From Gillisella vitis (GTDB taxonomy: Bacteria; Pseudomonadota; Alphaproteobacteria; Rhizobiales; Rhizobiaceae): DNA of 64,000 nucleotides. Shown piece by piece: positions 25,031 through 33,659 of the stretch. The translations under genes and the position numbers were made by a program. The DNA lies in contig NZ_CP056049.1 of NCBI RefSeq assembly GCF_021559775.1, positions 62,001-126,000 of the forward strand. The letters run 5' to 3'. Below the pieces are notes generated by a model. It saw only the letters and a program-made list of their open reading frames with translations. It was not told the DNA's origin and ran no database searches. Each line of letters opens with the position of its first letter. Positions within the stretch are counted from its first letter, which is position 1.

Positions 25031-26176
25031 TTAATCCAACAACCTCGACGCCCGTCCGCTTCTTCGTGTTGCGCTGTTGTAATAGCTCGAGGCCTGCTGC
25101 AAGGATCGATGTCGCGATTGTTCCATGGCCTCAGGCAGCGGAATGCCACGATTGGCCGCTTCGGTGAGATATCCCGATCGCAGGCCATGGGCAGAAAACT
25201 CGGCCGGATCAAGTCCCGCCAGGAGCGCGCGCTGCTTGACGATGTCGTTGATTGCCTTCGGATCGAGCGCGCGGGGAGACACATTCCCCCAACGATCGAT
25301 CGCCCGAAACACACTGCCATGTTCAATGCGTGCAGCCGTAAGCCATGCATTCAGCGCCTCGACGGGACGGCCGGTGAGATAAACCACTTCGTCATTGTCC
25401 TCACCACTGGTCTTGGTCCATCCCAGGTGGATGGAGAGCGAGATAAGGGGAGAACCGCTATCAACGGGAATGGGCCCCTCTCTGCTCAGCTGTTCCATGC
25501 GCAGCCCGGCAATTTCGCTGCGGCGCCGACCGCCGGAGGCAAAGGCCACCATCAGAATGGCCCGATCGCGCAGATCCTTGAGGACGTCTGTGCGGCACGT
25601 GGCCAGCAGTTGCGAGAGGACGTCACCCGTGACCGCCTTGGCACTCTTGCGCTTCCTCGGCTGCGGCGTGGCACGCACCGAAAGCCGGATGGCAGACTTG
25701 AGGGCAGGGGAAGCGAACATTCCCTGCAATCCTCGCCATTTGGTCAGCGTCGACCAGGTCGCAAGCCGCCGGCGCACAGTGTCAGGCGCATGCGGGCCAG
25801 AGGCCCTCAAGAAGCCCTGACCACGAAGACTGCTCTCGACCTCGGTCGGCATGCCATGCTCCGGATCGCTCGAACGCTTTTCCGGGTCCCAAAGATGATG
25901 GGTGACGAATTTCAGGAGCATTGCTTCGGGGGCAGGCCAGGGGAGAGCGTTTCCTGTCGCCGCCAGTGACCAAGCCTGCAGGTAGGCGAGATCCGAGGTG
26001 AAGGCGCGCAGCGTATTGGCGCCCATGCCTTGGTTGACGAGGTGCCGGAGTGTCTCAACATCCTGGTCGGTCAACAGTTCTGCGAGTTCGTCGCGCCGCT
26101 CCATCGGGAGAACGGCGGCGATCGTGTCGAGTGTCGCCATCCGTCCCGCGAGTTGGGCGGGACGATCAATGCTCAT
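25031..26176 (-). CDS. Tyrosine recombinase/integrase
   Basis: Site-specific recombinase of about 381 aa. The N-terminal SAM-like DNA-binding domain spans roughly residues 20-140 and the catalytic domain 180-375. Catalytic residues seen: Arg in ASGGRRRSEIAGL, HGLR in SAHGLRSGYLTEAANRG, His in EQSRHRSL and the Tyr in QQASSYYN. ATG 26176 is preferred (MSIDRPAQLAGRM); the frame is open upstream to 26293 but there lies inside vapC. The start overlaps the vapC end by 11 bp, so vapB-vapC-int appear to be one operon. It probably moved the surrounding island; no att repeats were confirmed. Confidence 0.88.
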   Translation of the reverse strand: MSIDRPAQLAGRMATLDTIAAVLPMERRDELAELLTDQDVETLRHLVNQGMGANTLRAFTSDLAYLQAWSLAATGNALPWPAPEAMLLKFVTHHLWDPEKRSSDPEHGMPTEVESSLRGQGFLRASGPHAPDTVRRRLATWSTLTKWRGLQGMFASPALKSAIRLSVRATPQPRKRKSAKAVTGDVLSQLLATCRTDVLKDLRDRAILMVAFASGGRRRSEIAGLRMEQLSREGPIPVDSGSPLISLSIHLGWTKTSGEDNDEVVYLTGRPVEALNAWLTAARIEHGSVFRAIDRWGNVSPRALDPKAINDIVKQRALLAGLDPAEFSAHGLRSGYLTEAANRGIPLPEAMEQSRHRSLQQASSYYNSATRRSGRASRLLD

Positions 26177-26585
26177 GCTCAGCTGGCCCAAAGAGTGCAA
26201 CACCTTCAGCGCGTGCAGCTTCCGCCAATCGGCGATCGAGTGTGGCAAGTGGGAGTTGCTCAAGAAGCGCAAGAGCGAGATAGGCGGCATCATAAGCGCT
26301 GAGACGATATTTCCGGGACAGGCGCACCACCTCTGTGTCGTCTCCGGGGCCGGTTAGTTGCATAGGCAATCCACGAAACCGTGCCAGAGCCGAATGAACA
26401 AAGTCAGCCGAGATGCGCTCGCGCCTCTCGGCGCTCAGGAGAATGCTGCGAATTTCGTGGCGAAGCAGATCGGGCGCTATGGCATCTTCCTCAGCCATGC
26501 GCGTCATCGCCTGTTCAGCGATCATGTTTTCTTCGTCCGGCAACAGCCACGCGCCCGCAATCGAGGCATCAACGACAAATGCCAT
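26166..26585 (-). CDS. vapC: VapC-type PIN domain toxin
   Basis: A 139-aa PIN-domain ribonuclease. The acidic metal-binding residues are visible: VVDASIAGAW near residue 5, LLRHEIRSIL near 43, LSAYDAAYLALAL near 97 and LATLDRRLAEAA near 115. The family cleaves tRNA or rRNA and is held inactive by its antitoxin. The start codon shares one base with the antitoxin stop (TGATG), the normal toxin-antitoxin arrangement. Confidence 0.9.
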   Translation of the reverse strand: MAFVVDASIAGAWLLPDEENMIAEQAMTRMAEEDAIAPDLLRHEIRSILLSAERRERISADFVHSALARFRGLPMQLTGPGDDTEVVRLSRKYRLSAYDAAYLALALLEQLPLATLDRRLAEAARAEGVALFGPAEHEH

Positions 26586-26824
26586 CAGCGCCGGCCTTCC
26601 TGCTTCCAGTCCTGAATTTCCTGATGGGTGACAGGCTTGGCCTGGGCGCGCAACGCGCGAACGGATTCGATTGCGGCCATACGTTGCCGGCGTTCGTTTA
26701 TGGCCACCAGGCGCGCAACCGGATCATTGCCACGCGCAATAATAAAGTCCTCACCGGCCTCGACGCGGGCCAGCAGTTCCGACAGATGCGTCTTCGCCTC
26801 GGCGACCTTGATGGTAACAGTCAT
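26585..26824 (-). CDS. vapB: Phd/YefM-type antitoxin of the VapBC pair
   Basis: A 79-aa antitoxin. The N-terminus MTVTIKVAEAKTHLSELLARVEAGEDFIIARG (two joined motifs) is the Phd/YefM DNA-binding fold, with VARLVAI after it and a charged C-terminal tail that would bind the toxin. The start at 26824 has GGAAG upstream; the frame is open further to 26908 without support. Such antitoxins repress their own promoter together with the toxin. Confidence 0.88.
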   Translation of the reverse strand: MTVTIKVAEAKTHLSELLARVEAGEDFIIARGNDPVARLVAINERRQRMAAIESVRALRAQAKPVTHQEIQDWKQEGRR

Positions 26825-26909
26825 AACACTTCCTTCGCTGATATTGGCGCGTTGTACCAAAGAGTAAGGGCGAAGCCGACGTTGGTCAATGGGTAGACTA
26901 CATAACATC

Positions 26910-26928
26910 CGATAAGTGATACTTATCG
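26910..26928. promoter_or_regulatory. 19-bp palindrome upstream of vapB
   Basis: CGATAAG-TGATA-CTTATCG is a perfect inverted repeat with 7-bp arms and a 5-bp spacer, 86 bp upstream of the vapB start. It is a candidate operator for VapBC autoregulation, though it could equally belong to the decayed gene to its right. Confidence 0.45.
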
Positions 26929-27018
26929 ATGGTTAGAGCACCAATTATCAAGCACACCATGTTAGGAACCTTAATTTCAAGATAGAGTTCCTTTAGCAAA
27001 TCATTTACCATAATTTCA

Positions 27019-28146
27019 ATGGCTTGCGATCTCGCAAAAATCAGCATGGCAGCATTGCTGGAGCCGGCATTCCGCGCCGGTATCGAACTGGCGCGCCTGG
27101 ACGAACGTATCGCCCGTTCGCCGGTCGGACAGGGCTGGATCGAGCGTACCCATTTCGGCGACGCCTGCGCATCGCTGTGGATCGACGGCGAACTTGTCCA
27201 TCTCGAAGATCTCGTCCTCCACGACGATATCAGAGATATTCGCACACCCACCCACGAACTGACAATCGCCCGTGACGTCCTGCACACGCGTCGGCGGATC
27301 GCCGGCCATCCCCGGATTGGGCGTTCTCTGCCGACGGCATCCGCTCGCTGCGGAAAACCGCGGAGATCGGGTCGGGCGGCGGGAACGAGGCGACGACGGC
27401 CGGGGTCATTCGGGCCGCGCCCTCGATCGGTGCGGAAGGCGAGGGGCCGATCGTGACGACGTCGAAGATCTCCCCGGCGTCGACTATGCCGCTATCGATG
27501 CGGTGTTGGTCCGATCCACGGCAGCAATCGAGAACGCCAGACGGCCCGGCCTCGCCGGCGGCCAGGAAAAAGATCCGATGGTCTACGACCTAGACTGGGA
27601 TGAGGATGCCCGGCTCGACGAATGGCGCGGCGTGCTGCGCCAGGCCGAACACCTGCCGGCGGTGTTTCGCGCGATTGTCGCCCTCGATGCCTGGGACGAG
27701 ATTTTGGTCTTGCAGCACGCGCCCTGGCTCGACCGCCTGTTTGCCGCATCCATCCTACGGGAAGCCGGCATCACCACCGGCGCCATCTCACCGCCATCAA
27801 TACCGGCCTGAAAACCATTCCTGTCGATCGGCGCCGGCATCGCGACCGAGAGACCCGGCTGCTCGCCATGGCCCACGGTCTTTTGGCGGCGGCCGAGCTC
27901 GGGATGAAGGAGCACGACAGGCTGACGCTGGCGAAGACAATGATGGACCGGAAGTTGGAGTGGCGACGAACGTCTTCAAAATTGCCGGAGCTGGTCGAGC
28001 TGGTGATGGCAAAACCGTTGGTGTCGGCCGGGATGGTGGCGAAAACGCTCGAGGTCACGCTGCAGGCAGCGGGGCGGATCGTTTTGGAGCTGGGGTTGAG
28101 GGAGATGACGGGGAGGGGGAGGTTTCGAGCGTGGGGAATCGTATAG
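27019..28146 (+). pseudogene. RHE_PE00001 (DUF1612 plus HTH) family gene, frameshifted
   Basis: A rhizobial plasmid-type protein of about 370 aa is spread over three frames. The start is MACDLAKISMAALLEPAFRA, then ARLDERIARSPVGQGWIERT and DACASLWIDGELVHLEDLVL (27019 to about 27310). The middle is DPMVYDLDWDEDARLDEWRG with VALDAWDEILVLQHAPWL (about 27560-27790). The end is RRRHRDRETRLLAMAHGLLA, KEHDRLTLAKTMMDRKLEWR and ELGLREMTGRGRFRAWGIV (about 27800-28146). Function of the family is unknown; the end looks like a winged helix. Two frameshifts imply loss of function. Confidence 0.8.
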
Positions 28147-28269
28147 GCCCATATAACCTCTTTTCCGATGATTAAGTTGCGGCTATCAAACTGATAACGC
28201 AGAAAGAGACACGGGCAATGAAGAATAAGCCTGAGAAAAAAGCTGAGGTTGAGCCACTGCCCTCGAGGC

Positions 28270-29301
28270 ATGTGTATCCTGGATACTCAGGTCTACAGGT
28301 CACTAGGTCACAATACTGCCTTGAATCTTCTGGCAAAACAGATAGCAGACCACCGCATCGTATTGCATGTTACAGACATCACGCTGCGCGAAGTGAGGCG
28401 GCAGATGCACGAACGCGTGCATGTCCTTCAAAAGGAACTTGCTTTACTTGAAAAAGATCTTCGGCGTTGGCGCAAGTCGGCTCCAAAATCTGGACCTAGC
28501 AATCCTGTGACGTTCGAGGCAGACGCCTTGACTGATGAGCTATTTGCTCAGTTTCATCGATTTGTGGTTCAGCAGTGTGGCGCCGTGGTTCACAAAGCTT
28601 TGGAACTATCTGCCGAGATTGTATTCGAAAAGTATTTCGATCGCGCTCCGCCGTTCGATAAAGAAGGGAGCAAGGAGTTTCCTGACGCATTCATGGTCGA
28701 GGTCCTTCTGGCTTGGTGTGAGGACGAATCCGAAAAGATTATCATCGTTACCAAAGATGCAGCGATGACGAGGGCAGCTCTAGCTACTCAGCAATTGGTT
28801 GCGATCGACAAGTTGCAGGTGTTGCTCGCGCGCGCTGCTGCCGATCTCGGTCAGGAAGGAGAGGACGCGGCTGAAGCCGTTTTAAATCATTCCGCGTTCG
28901 ATCAGACGTTCAGGCAAGCTGTCGATCAGCAGATGAAAGATATGGGATATATCTATGTGGGCGATTTACCGGACGGCGAAGCCTTCGACGGTCATCTGCT
29001 TTCCATAGAGGCAATCGACGACTGGTCAATCGTTGGATTGAGCGAAACCCGTGTCAACCTCATCGTAGATGCTAAATTGCTGGCCCGCGTCGACGTCCAG
29101 TATGACGATCTAACCGGCGCAGTTTACGACCGAGAGGACGATCGATATTATGGCGCGGAGACTGCCTCCGTAGATGTCGAAGAGGTGGTAGACGTAGAAA
29201 TTCTAATAGAAGTTGATCGAGGCTCAGGGATCGTTCGAGAGGCGAAAGTTCTTGATCATGATATCAGGATCTCTGGCCCCTACGAGGACATCTATTCCTG
29301 A
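28270..29301 (+). CDS. PIN-like (DUF4935-type) protein with a possible N-terminal frameshift
   Basis: Soluble protein of about 343 aa. The N-terminal 165 residues look like a PIN-like nuclease: CILDTQVYRSL (first Asp), a long basic helix with LREVRRQMHERV, EFPDAFMVEVLLAW and IIIVTKDAAMTRAAL (further acidic sites). The C-terminal 150 residues are very acidic and beta-rich (DREDDRYYGAE, VDVEEVVDVEI). A neighbouring frame from ATG 28218 reads MKNKPEKKAEVEPLPSRHVY and then, if one C at about 28278 were removed, continues directly into LDTQVYRSLGHN. So the natural start may be 28218 with a one-base insertion. It converges on the next gene with a 7-bp gap. Confidence 0.65.
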   Translation: MCILDTQVYRSLGHNTALNLLAKQIADHRIVLHVTDITLREVRRQMHERVHVLQKELALLEKDLRRWRKSAPKSGPSNPVTFEADALTDELFAQFHRFVVQQCGAVVHKALELSAEIVFEKYFDRAPPFDKEGSKEFPDAFMVEVLLAWCEDESEKIIIVTKDAAMTRAALATQQLVAIDKLQVLLARAAADLGQEGEDAAEAVLNHSAFDQTFRQAVDQQMKDMGYIYVGDLPDGEAFDGHLLSIEAIDDWSIVGLSETRVNLIVDAKLLARVDVQYDDLTGAVYDREDDRYYGAETASVDVEEVVDVEILIEVDRGSGIVREAKVLDHDIRISGPYEDIYS

Positions 29302-29308
29302 ATTGTAT

Positions 29309-29938
29309 TTATTGGCCATAGACGCGGCCAAAGGCCATAAACCTCTCACTTGCACCCGGTGTGCTCTCCTTGATATGCCATAGCGATGTCTGGGTTACGA
29401 GGTTGAAGGGTTGCTCCTCTTCCGCCAACACTGCGGCTGCAGTCGTAGATATGATGAATCCGTCGCACTTTCCTTCCTTGACTGGCCTCTGCAAGGTATA
29501 GCGGTGTCGCTCAACAAAACTCATATTTAACTCCGTTAGGAACCGCTTGGCCGCTGTGCCATTTCTGTCGTAGATTACTCTACCTGGCGGTGTTAAGTCA
29601 TCCAGATTCAGGGCGATGATCCCCTTCTTCTCGAACTTCGCCAATTGTCGGGTGCCTTTCTTGATCTGGCCGGTGACGTTGGCCTCCGACCAGATCTTCT
29701 TGCATGCGATAGGGTAATCCACCATTCCAAGTGCGACCATAATGTCCGGCTCCGCTGCCCGCGCGGGCATCCCTGTCTTCCTAAGATCGGCCAATAGCGC
29801 TATTTCCCATAAAGCGTCTTTACCCTGCGATAAGCTTCGGGCACCGGGCTGCATGACGCTATGCGCCATTCGTTTAAGCGCCTCCTGGATCCCGGGCTCA
29901 TCCGGCAAGAGCATGATGGAATCGGCGAGCCGGTTCAC
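29309..29938 (-). CDS. Hypothetical protein, possibly PD-(D/E)XK nuclease-like
   Basis: A 209-aa protein starting at GTG with GAGG about 8 nt upstream. The middle, ALWEIALLADLRKTG with AAEPDIMVALGMVDY and PIACKKIWSEANV, resembles the Glu...PD...xK arrangement of PD-(D/E)XK nucleases, but the residue expected to be Glu or Asp before CKK is Ala. I therefore do not assign a function. It lies in the mobile patchwork, convergent with the PIN-like gene, so a role in defence or element maintenance is possible. Confidence 0.55.
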   Translation of the reverse strand: MNRLADSIMLLPDEPGIQEALKRMAHSVMQPGARSLSQGKDALWEIALLADLRKTGMPARAAEPDIMVALGMVDYPIACKKIWSEANVTGQIKKGTRQLAKFEKKGIIALNLDDLTPPGRVIYDRNGTAAKRFLTELNMSFVERHRYTLQRPVKEGKCDGFIISTTAAAVLAEEEQPFNLVTQTSLWHIKESTPGASERFMAFGRVYGQ

Positions 29939-30050
29939 GTGTGCGGCCTCGCATAGAATATTCGTGTTATACAGTTGCCCGATGAAGTTGACTCACGGGA
30001 TTCCGTTTTGAGACAAATCATGCTTCAACATGGCGGAAGGAGATTTCGCC

Positions 30051-31117
30051 ATGGGAACGGCACTCGATATCCGTCGGGACTACACGGCTGCAGACCTGCG
30101 TCAGCTTGCCAGAAAGAGCCGGGACGCGGACTGGTCCCGGCGATTGCTTGCTTTGTCGATGATCTACGAAGGCGGCTCGCGGAGCCAAGCCGCCTCTATG
30201 GGCGGGGTCGGTTTACAAATCGTCCGCGATTGGGTCGAGCGCTTCAATCAACACGGTCCAGACGGCCTGAAGACCAGAAAGGCCAAGGGCCGTGAGCCGC
30301 TGTTGAACGACAAGCAGCGCAAAGCGCTCATTGAGATCGTCTAGAAAGGTCCCGTTCCCTATCTCGATGGTGTCGTGCGCTGGAGACTTGTCGATCTGGT
30401 GCAATGGCTTTGGCAGGAGTATCGTATCTCGGTGAGCCGCCAGACGCTTGGGCACGAACTACAGGCGTTGGGCTATCGTAAGCTCACGGCCCGACCGAAG
30501 CATCATACACAAGACCCTCAAGCCATCGAGGATTTTAAAAAAGCTTCCCCGCCGCAGTGGCAGAAATTGCCGTCGGAGCAGCCCGAGGAAAACGAGTAGA
30601 GATTTGGTTCCAGGATGAGGCTCGGGTCGGCCAGAAGAACAAGATCACGCGCCGCTGGGCCAAACGCGGAACGCGGCCTACGGCGCCGCATGATCAACGC
30701 ACAAGGTCGGCCTACATTTTCGGTGCAATTTGTCCAAAGCTTGGTAAGGCGGCCGCACTGGTCATGCCGTGGTGCGAAACCCATGCCATGACCCCGCATA
30801 TGAGCGAAATCTCCCGCCATATCGCTGATGATGCGCACGCCATCCTCATTATGGATCAGGCGGGCTGGCACATGTCCAACAATCTCGTCGTGCCCGGCAA
30901 CATCACCATCCTACCACTGCCGCCAAAGTCGCCGGAACTGAACCCGGTCGAAAACCTCTGGCAGTTCATGCGCCAAAACTGGCTCTCAAACAGGGTCTTC
31001 AAATCCTACGAAGACATCGTCAACCATTGCTGCGATGCTTGGCGCAAACTCGAAAGTCAGCCCTGGCGCATCAGTTCATTGGCCACCGAAAATGGGCAAA
31101 TGAGTTCTGATCATTGA
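30051..31117 (+). pseudogene. IS630-family transposase with an in-frame stop
   Basis: OrfA starts at ATG 30051 (GAAGGAG upstream) with MGTALDIRRDYTAADLRQLA and a helix-turn-helix (GGSRSQAASMGGVG). An in-frame TAG at 30342-30344 interrupts IEIV-stop-KGPVPYLDGVVRW. The frame then continues to the slippery run TTTTAAAAAAGC near 30535, where a -1 shift leads into the DDE domain: WFQDEARVG, ILIMDQAGWHMS and PPKSPELNPVENLW, all three acidic residues present. The -1 shift is usual for this family. The TAG is not, so this copy is probably inactive. Confidence 0.85.
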
Positions 31118-31448
31118 GCGGTGGTATAAGATCGGCACGGATGGCGCCAATACGTTTCCGTCGGCGATCAAAACATCGGTCGATAGCGGGCTGTTGCATC
31201 CAGATCCTGTGCACTATGCCACCAAGCATCTCCAACAAGGCATCGAAAGCGACCACTTCCGGCTGAAGAAGAACATGCCGAAGATCGGCGGGGTCCAGTC
31301 ATTCAACACTGCGCGGCGAACCATCGCGGGTTTCCAGGCGATGCTGTGGTTGAGGAAAGGCTTCGGCTTTTCCGGCGGCTGGACCGTCAACGACCAGAAC
31401 GATCTGCTTGCGCGCCTCTTCGGACTGCAAAAGGTTAACAAAGTATAA
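31112..31448 (+). pseudogene. IS6-family transposase C-terminal fragment
   Basis: An open frame reads IERWYKIGTDGANTFPSAIK, then HLQQGIESDHFRLKKNMPKI, SFNTARRTIAGFQAMLWLRK and DLLARLFGLQKVNKV. This is the last third of an IS6-type transposase including the Glu of the DDE triad (GIESDH). The N-terminal two thirds are missing, cut off at the end of the IS630 remnant. It is an inactive remnant. Confidence 0.75.
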
Positions 31449-31546
31449 ATGCACACCGTTTAGGGGATAATCGAGGCCCACGAAAATCTTTGCGACAAGC
31501 CCCTGGCCGTTCCACATATGAGTCAGACCCAGTCTTCGGTGCTGTT

Positions 31547-32821
31547 TCATAAGCCTGGAGAAGCTGGCACTTTCAGCGTCATCAAAAGATGACCTTCTTG
31601 TGTAAGGCTGGCAACTGCACTGCCATGATGCAGTTCGAGGGCTTTGCGCGTAATGGCAAGGCCAAGCCCGTGACCCTTCGCGGTTTCACCTATTTCGGAT
31701 CGGGAAAACGGGAGAAAGATCCTCTCTAGATCGCAAGCGGGAACGCCGGGGCCATTGTCTGTAACGCTGATCGACAGGACATCCCGAAACGCCTGCGCCG
31801 TCACGGCAACGGTCGAATCGTCCGTTGTAAATTTGACTGCGTTTCGAACAACATTCTCTATGGCCCGGTAGATGAGTTCTCCGTTCAATGTTGCGATAAA
31901 ACTGTCGCAGCCGCTATAGGTCACATCGACCCCCCGATCCTGCCCTTCAAAGCAGGCGTCATCGACAATCCGGGTTATCAGATCAATGAGATCAATGGTC
32001 TGGCGTTCTGGCGGTGCATGTTCGGGCGAGCTTATGCGTGCCAGCGTCAGGATCTCGTCGACAAGGGCGTCGAGCCGCATGACTTCCCGCCCCATACGCG
32101 AGGCGATCATATCGATGCGGCCCGGATTCTTGTCCAGCACGCCCAAAACGGCCTGTAATCTCGAGAGTGGCGAGCGGAGTTCATGGGAGACATCATGAAA
32201 GAGCCGTTGTTGCGCTTCCTGCAATTCCTGCAAGCGTGCGGCTGTCACATCGAAATCCATGGCCAGCGCCGTGATTTCATCCTGGCCTTTGCCGAAATTG
32301 CCGCCAATTCTGGTGTGAAAATCGCCTTTCGCCAAGGCACTGAGCCCATTCCTGAGCTTGGCGACCGGACCGACCAGATAGCGTGTGATCCAATAGGCAG
32401 ATAACGTACTGGCAATAACTGTGGCGATCCAGGGCAAAGCATCTGGAAGCGCGTCCTCGATGAAATTATAATGTCTGAGTTGACTGGAAAGACGGAAACA
32501 AGCGCCGTCGTGATGGCGGTAAATGGTCAGGGTCTCGTCGTTACCCGTTGCGCATTGAAGATTCGGCACGGACGAAATACTAACAATCACCGGATTTGCG
32601 AAAGTGACCCACGCCTGTGCAAACTTACCGGCCTCGACCAAGCCTTTTTGCTCAAGGACTTCCCCTATGGTCTGCAAGACAAACGAGATGCGTTCTTGCT
32701 GCCTCTCGCTTTTCAGCGGAAACAGATGGAAGACCCTATCCAGTGAAATGATGCCGACGATGGACACGGTCATCGCCAGCCAGACGAAAATGAAGAATTT
32801 TCGGAAAAGCCTTGTCATCAA
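31547..32821 (-). CDS. Sensor histidine kinase of a two-component system
   Basis: Inner-membrane kinase of 424 aa. One transmembrane segment lies at about residues 9-27, a periplasmic sensor region follows to about 128, and a second segment lies near 130-148. Then come a HAMP linker (GPVAKLRNGLSALAKGDFHT), the HisKA box FHDVSHELRSPLSRL with the phosphorylated His, and the ATPase boxes NVVRNAVKFT, VTDNGPGVP and GHGLGLAI. Its start overlaps the regulator stop by 4 bp. It is divergent from the RND efflux operon, so it likely senses a toxic compound or envelope stress and controls efflux. Confidence 0.92.
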   Translation of the reverse strand: MMTRLFRKFFIFVWLAMTVSIVGIISLDRVFHLFPLKSERQQERISFVLQTIGEVLEQKGLVEAGKFAQAWVTFANPVIVSISSVPNLQCATGNDETLTIYRHHDGACFRLSSQLRHYNFIEDALPDALPWIATVIASTLSAYWITRYLVGPVAKLRNGLSALAKGDFHTRIGGNFGKGQDEITALAMDFDVTAARLQELQEAQQRLFHDVSHELRSPLSRLQAVLGVLDKNPGRIDMIASRMGREVMRLDALVDEILTLARISSPEHAPPERQTIDLIDLITRIVDDACFEGQDRGVDVTYSGCDSFIATLNGELIYRAIENVVRNAVKFTTDDSTVAVTAQAFRDVLSISVTDNGPGVPACDLERIFLPFSRSEIGETAKGHGLGLAITRKALELHHGSAVASLTQEGHLLMTLKVPASPGL

Positions 32822-33504
32822 ACATCCCGGATGAGTTGATAGCCTTGTCCGCGAACGGACTGGATCCAGGACTGCCCGTCCTCGCGTCGGCCCAATTTCT
32901 GCCGCACGCTGCTGATGTGGACGTCGATACGCCGGTCAAAGGCGACGAGCGGACGGCCAAATGCCTGCTTTGAGATAAACTGCCTTGAAATCAGCTGTCC
33001 CGCATTGCGCACCAAGACTTCAAGCAGGATAAATTCCGTTCCTGTCAATTCAAACGGCAGGCCTCGCCATTCCGCAGTTCTGTTGGCCGGGTTCAGAACC
33101 AGATCGCCGGATCGTAATTGCTCAGTCTCGACATCCTTGTCTGGTCCAACGCGCCTGAGGATAGCGCGTAGCCGGGCCACAAGCTCACCGGATGAACAGG
33201 GTTTCGCCACATAATCATCAGCACCCAGGTTGAGGCCGGAAATGCGGTCTACGTCATCGCCACGGGCGGTGAGCATGAGGACGGGGACCTCGCTGACACG
33301 GCGTATCCGCTGCAGAACATCAATTCCGTTCATTTGCGGCATCATGATATCAAGGACGACCATATCGATCCTGCGGGCAGCGATCTCAGCCAGTCCCTGC
33401 TTGCCATTGACCACTGCAAATACCGTGAAACCCTCCCCTGTCAGGTACTCACTCAGAATCGTGGTCAACTCCGTGTCATCATCAATCAAGAGTACATTGG
33501 TCAT
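32818..33504 (-). CDS. OmpR-family response regulator
   Basis: A 228-aa regulator. The receiver domain has LLIDDDTELTTIL, the phosphorylated Asp in VVLDIMMPQMNGID, MLTARGDDVD, and Lys in DDYVAKPCSSGELVAR. The C-terminal winged helix ends HISSVRQKLGRREDGQSWIQ, RGQGYQL. It is the first gene of the leftward pair and partner of the adjoining kinase. The 155-bp gap to the efflux operon is where it would bind. Confidence 0.93.
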   Translation of the reverse strand: MTNVLLIDDDTELTTILSEYLTGEGFTVFAVVNGKQGLAEIAARRIDMVVLDIMMPQMNGIDVLQRIRRVSEVPVLMLTARGDDVDRISGLNLGADDYVAKPCSSGELVARLRAILRRVGPDKDVETEQLRSGDLVLNPANRTAEWRGLPFELTGTEFILLEVLVRNAGQLISRQFISKQAFGRPLVAFDRRIDVHISSVRQKLGRREDGQSWIQSVRGQGYQLIRDV

Positions 33505-33659
33505 CGATCTGGTCTGCCATTGAACTTATAAAGGACAGGATAAACCGGCCGCACGGCTAGCAAGTGTTATTTTACCCAATTTTACACATCCCTGACGGCA
33601 CTTAACATTCACACCTTTAAAGATCGGTCCGGACGATTGCGAAACCAGGGCCGGATCTG
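33505..33659. promoter_or_regulatory. Divergent promoter between two-component and efflux operons
   Basis: This 155-bp region separates the regulator (leftward) from the efflux operon (rightward) and must hold both promoters. It includes AT-rich stretches around 33565-33590 and 33600-33622 (TTAACATTCACACCTTTAAA). No exact regulator repeat could be fixed by eye. Confidence 0.4.

Noticed and set aside
28218..29301. PIN-like gene as the toxin of a classical toxin-antitoxin pair
   Set aside because: The protein is more than twice the usual toxin length and no small overlapping antitoxin gene is present.
29309..29938. Restriction endonuclease assignment
   Set aside because: The expected acidic residue before the CKK motif is Ala and there is no methyltransferase partner.
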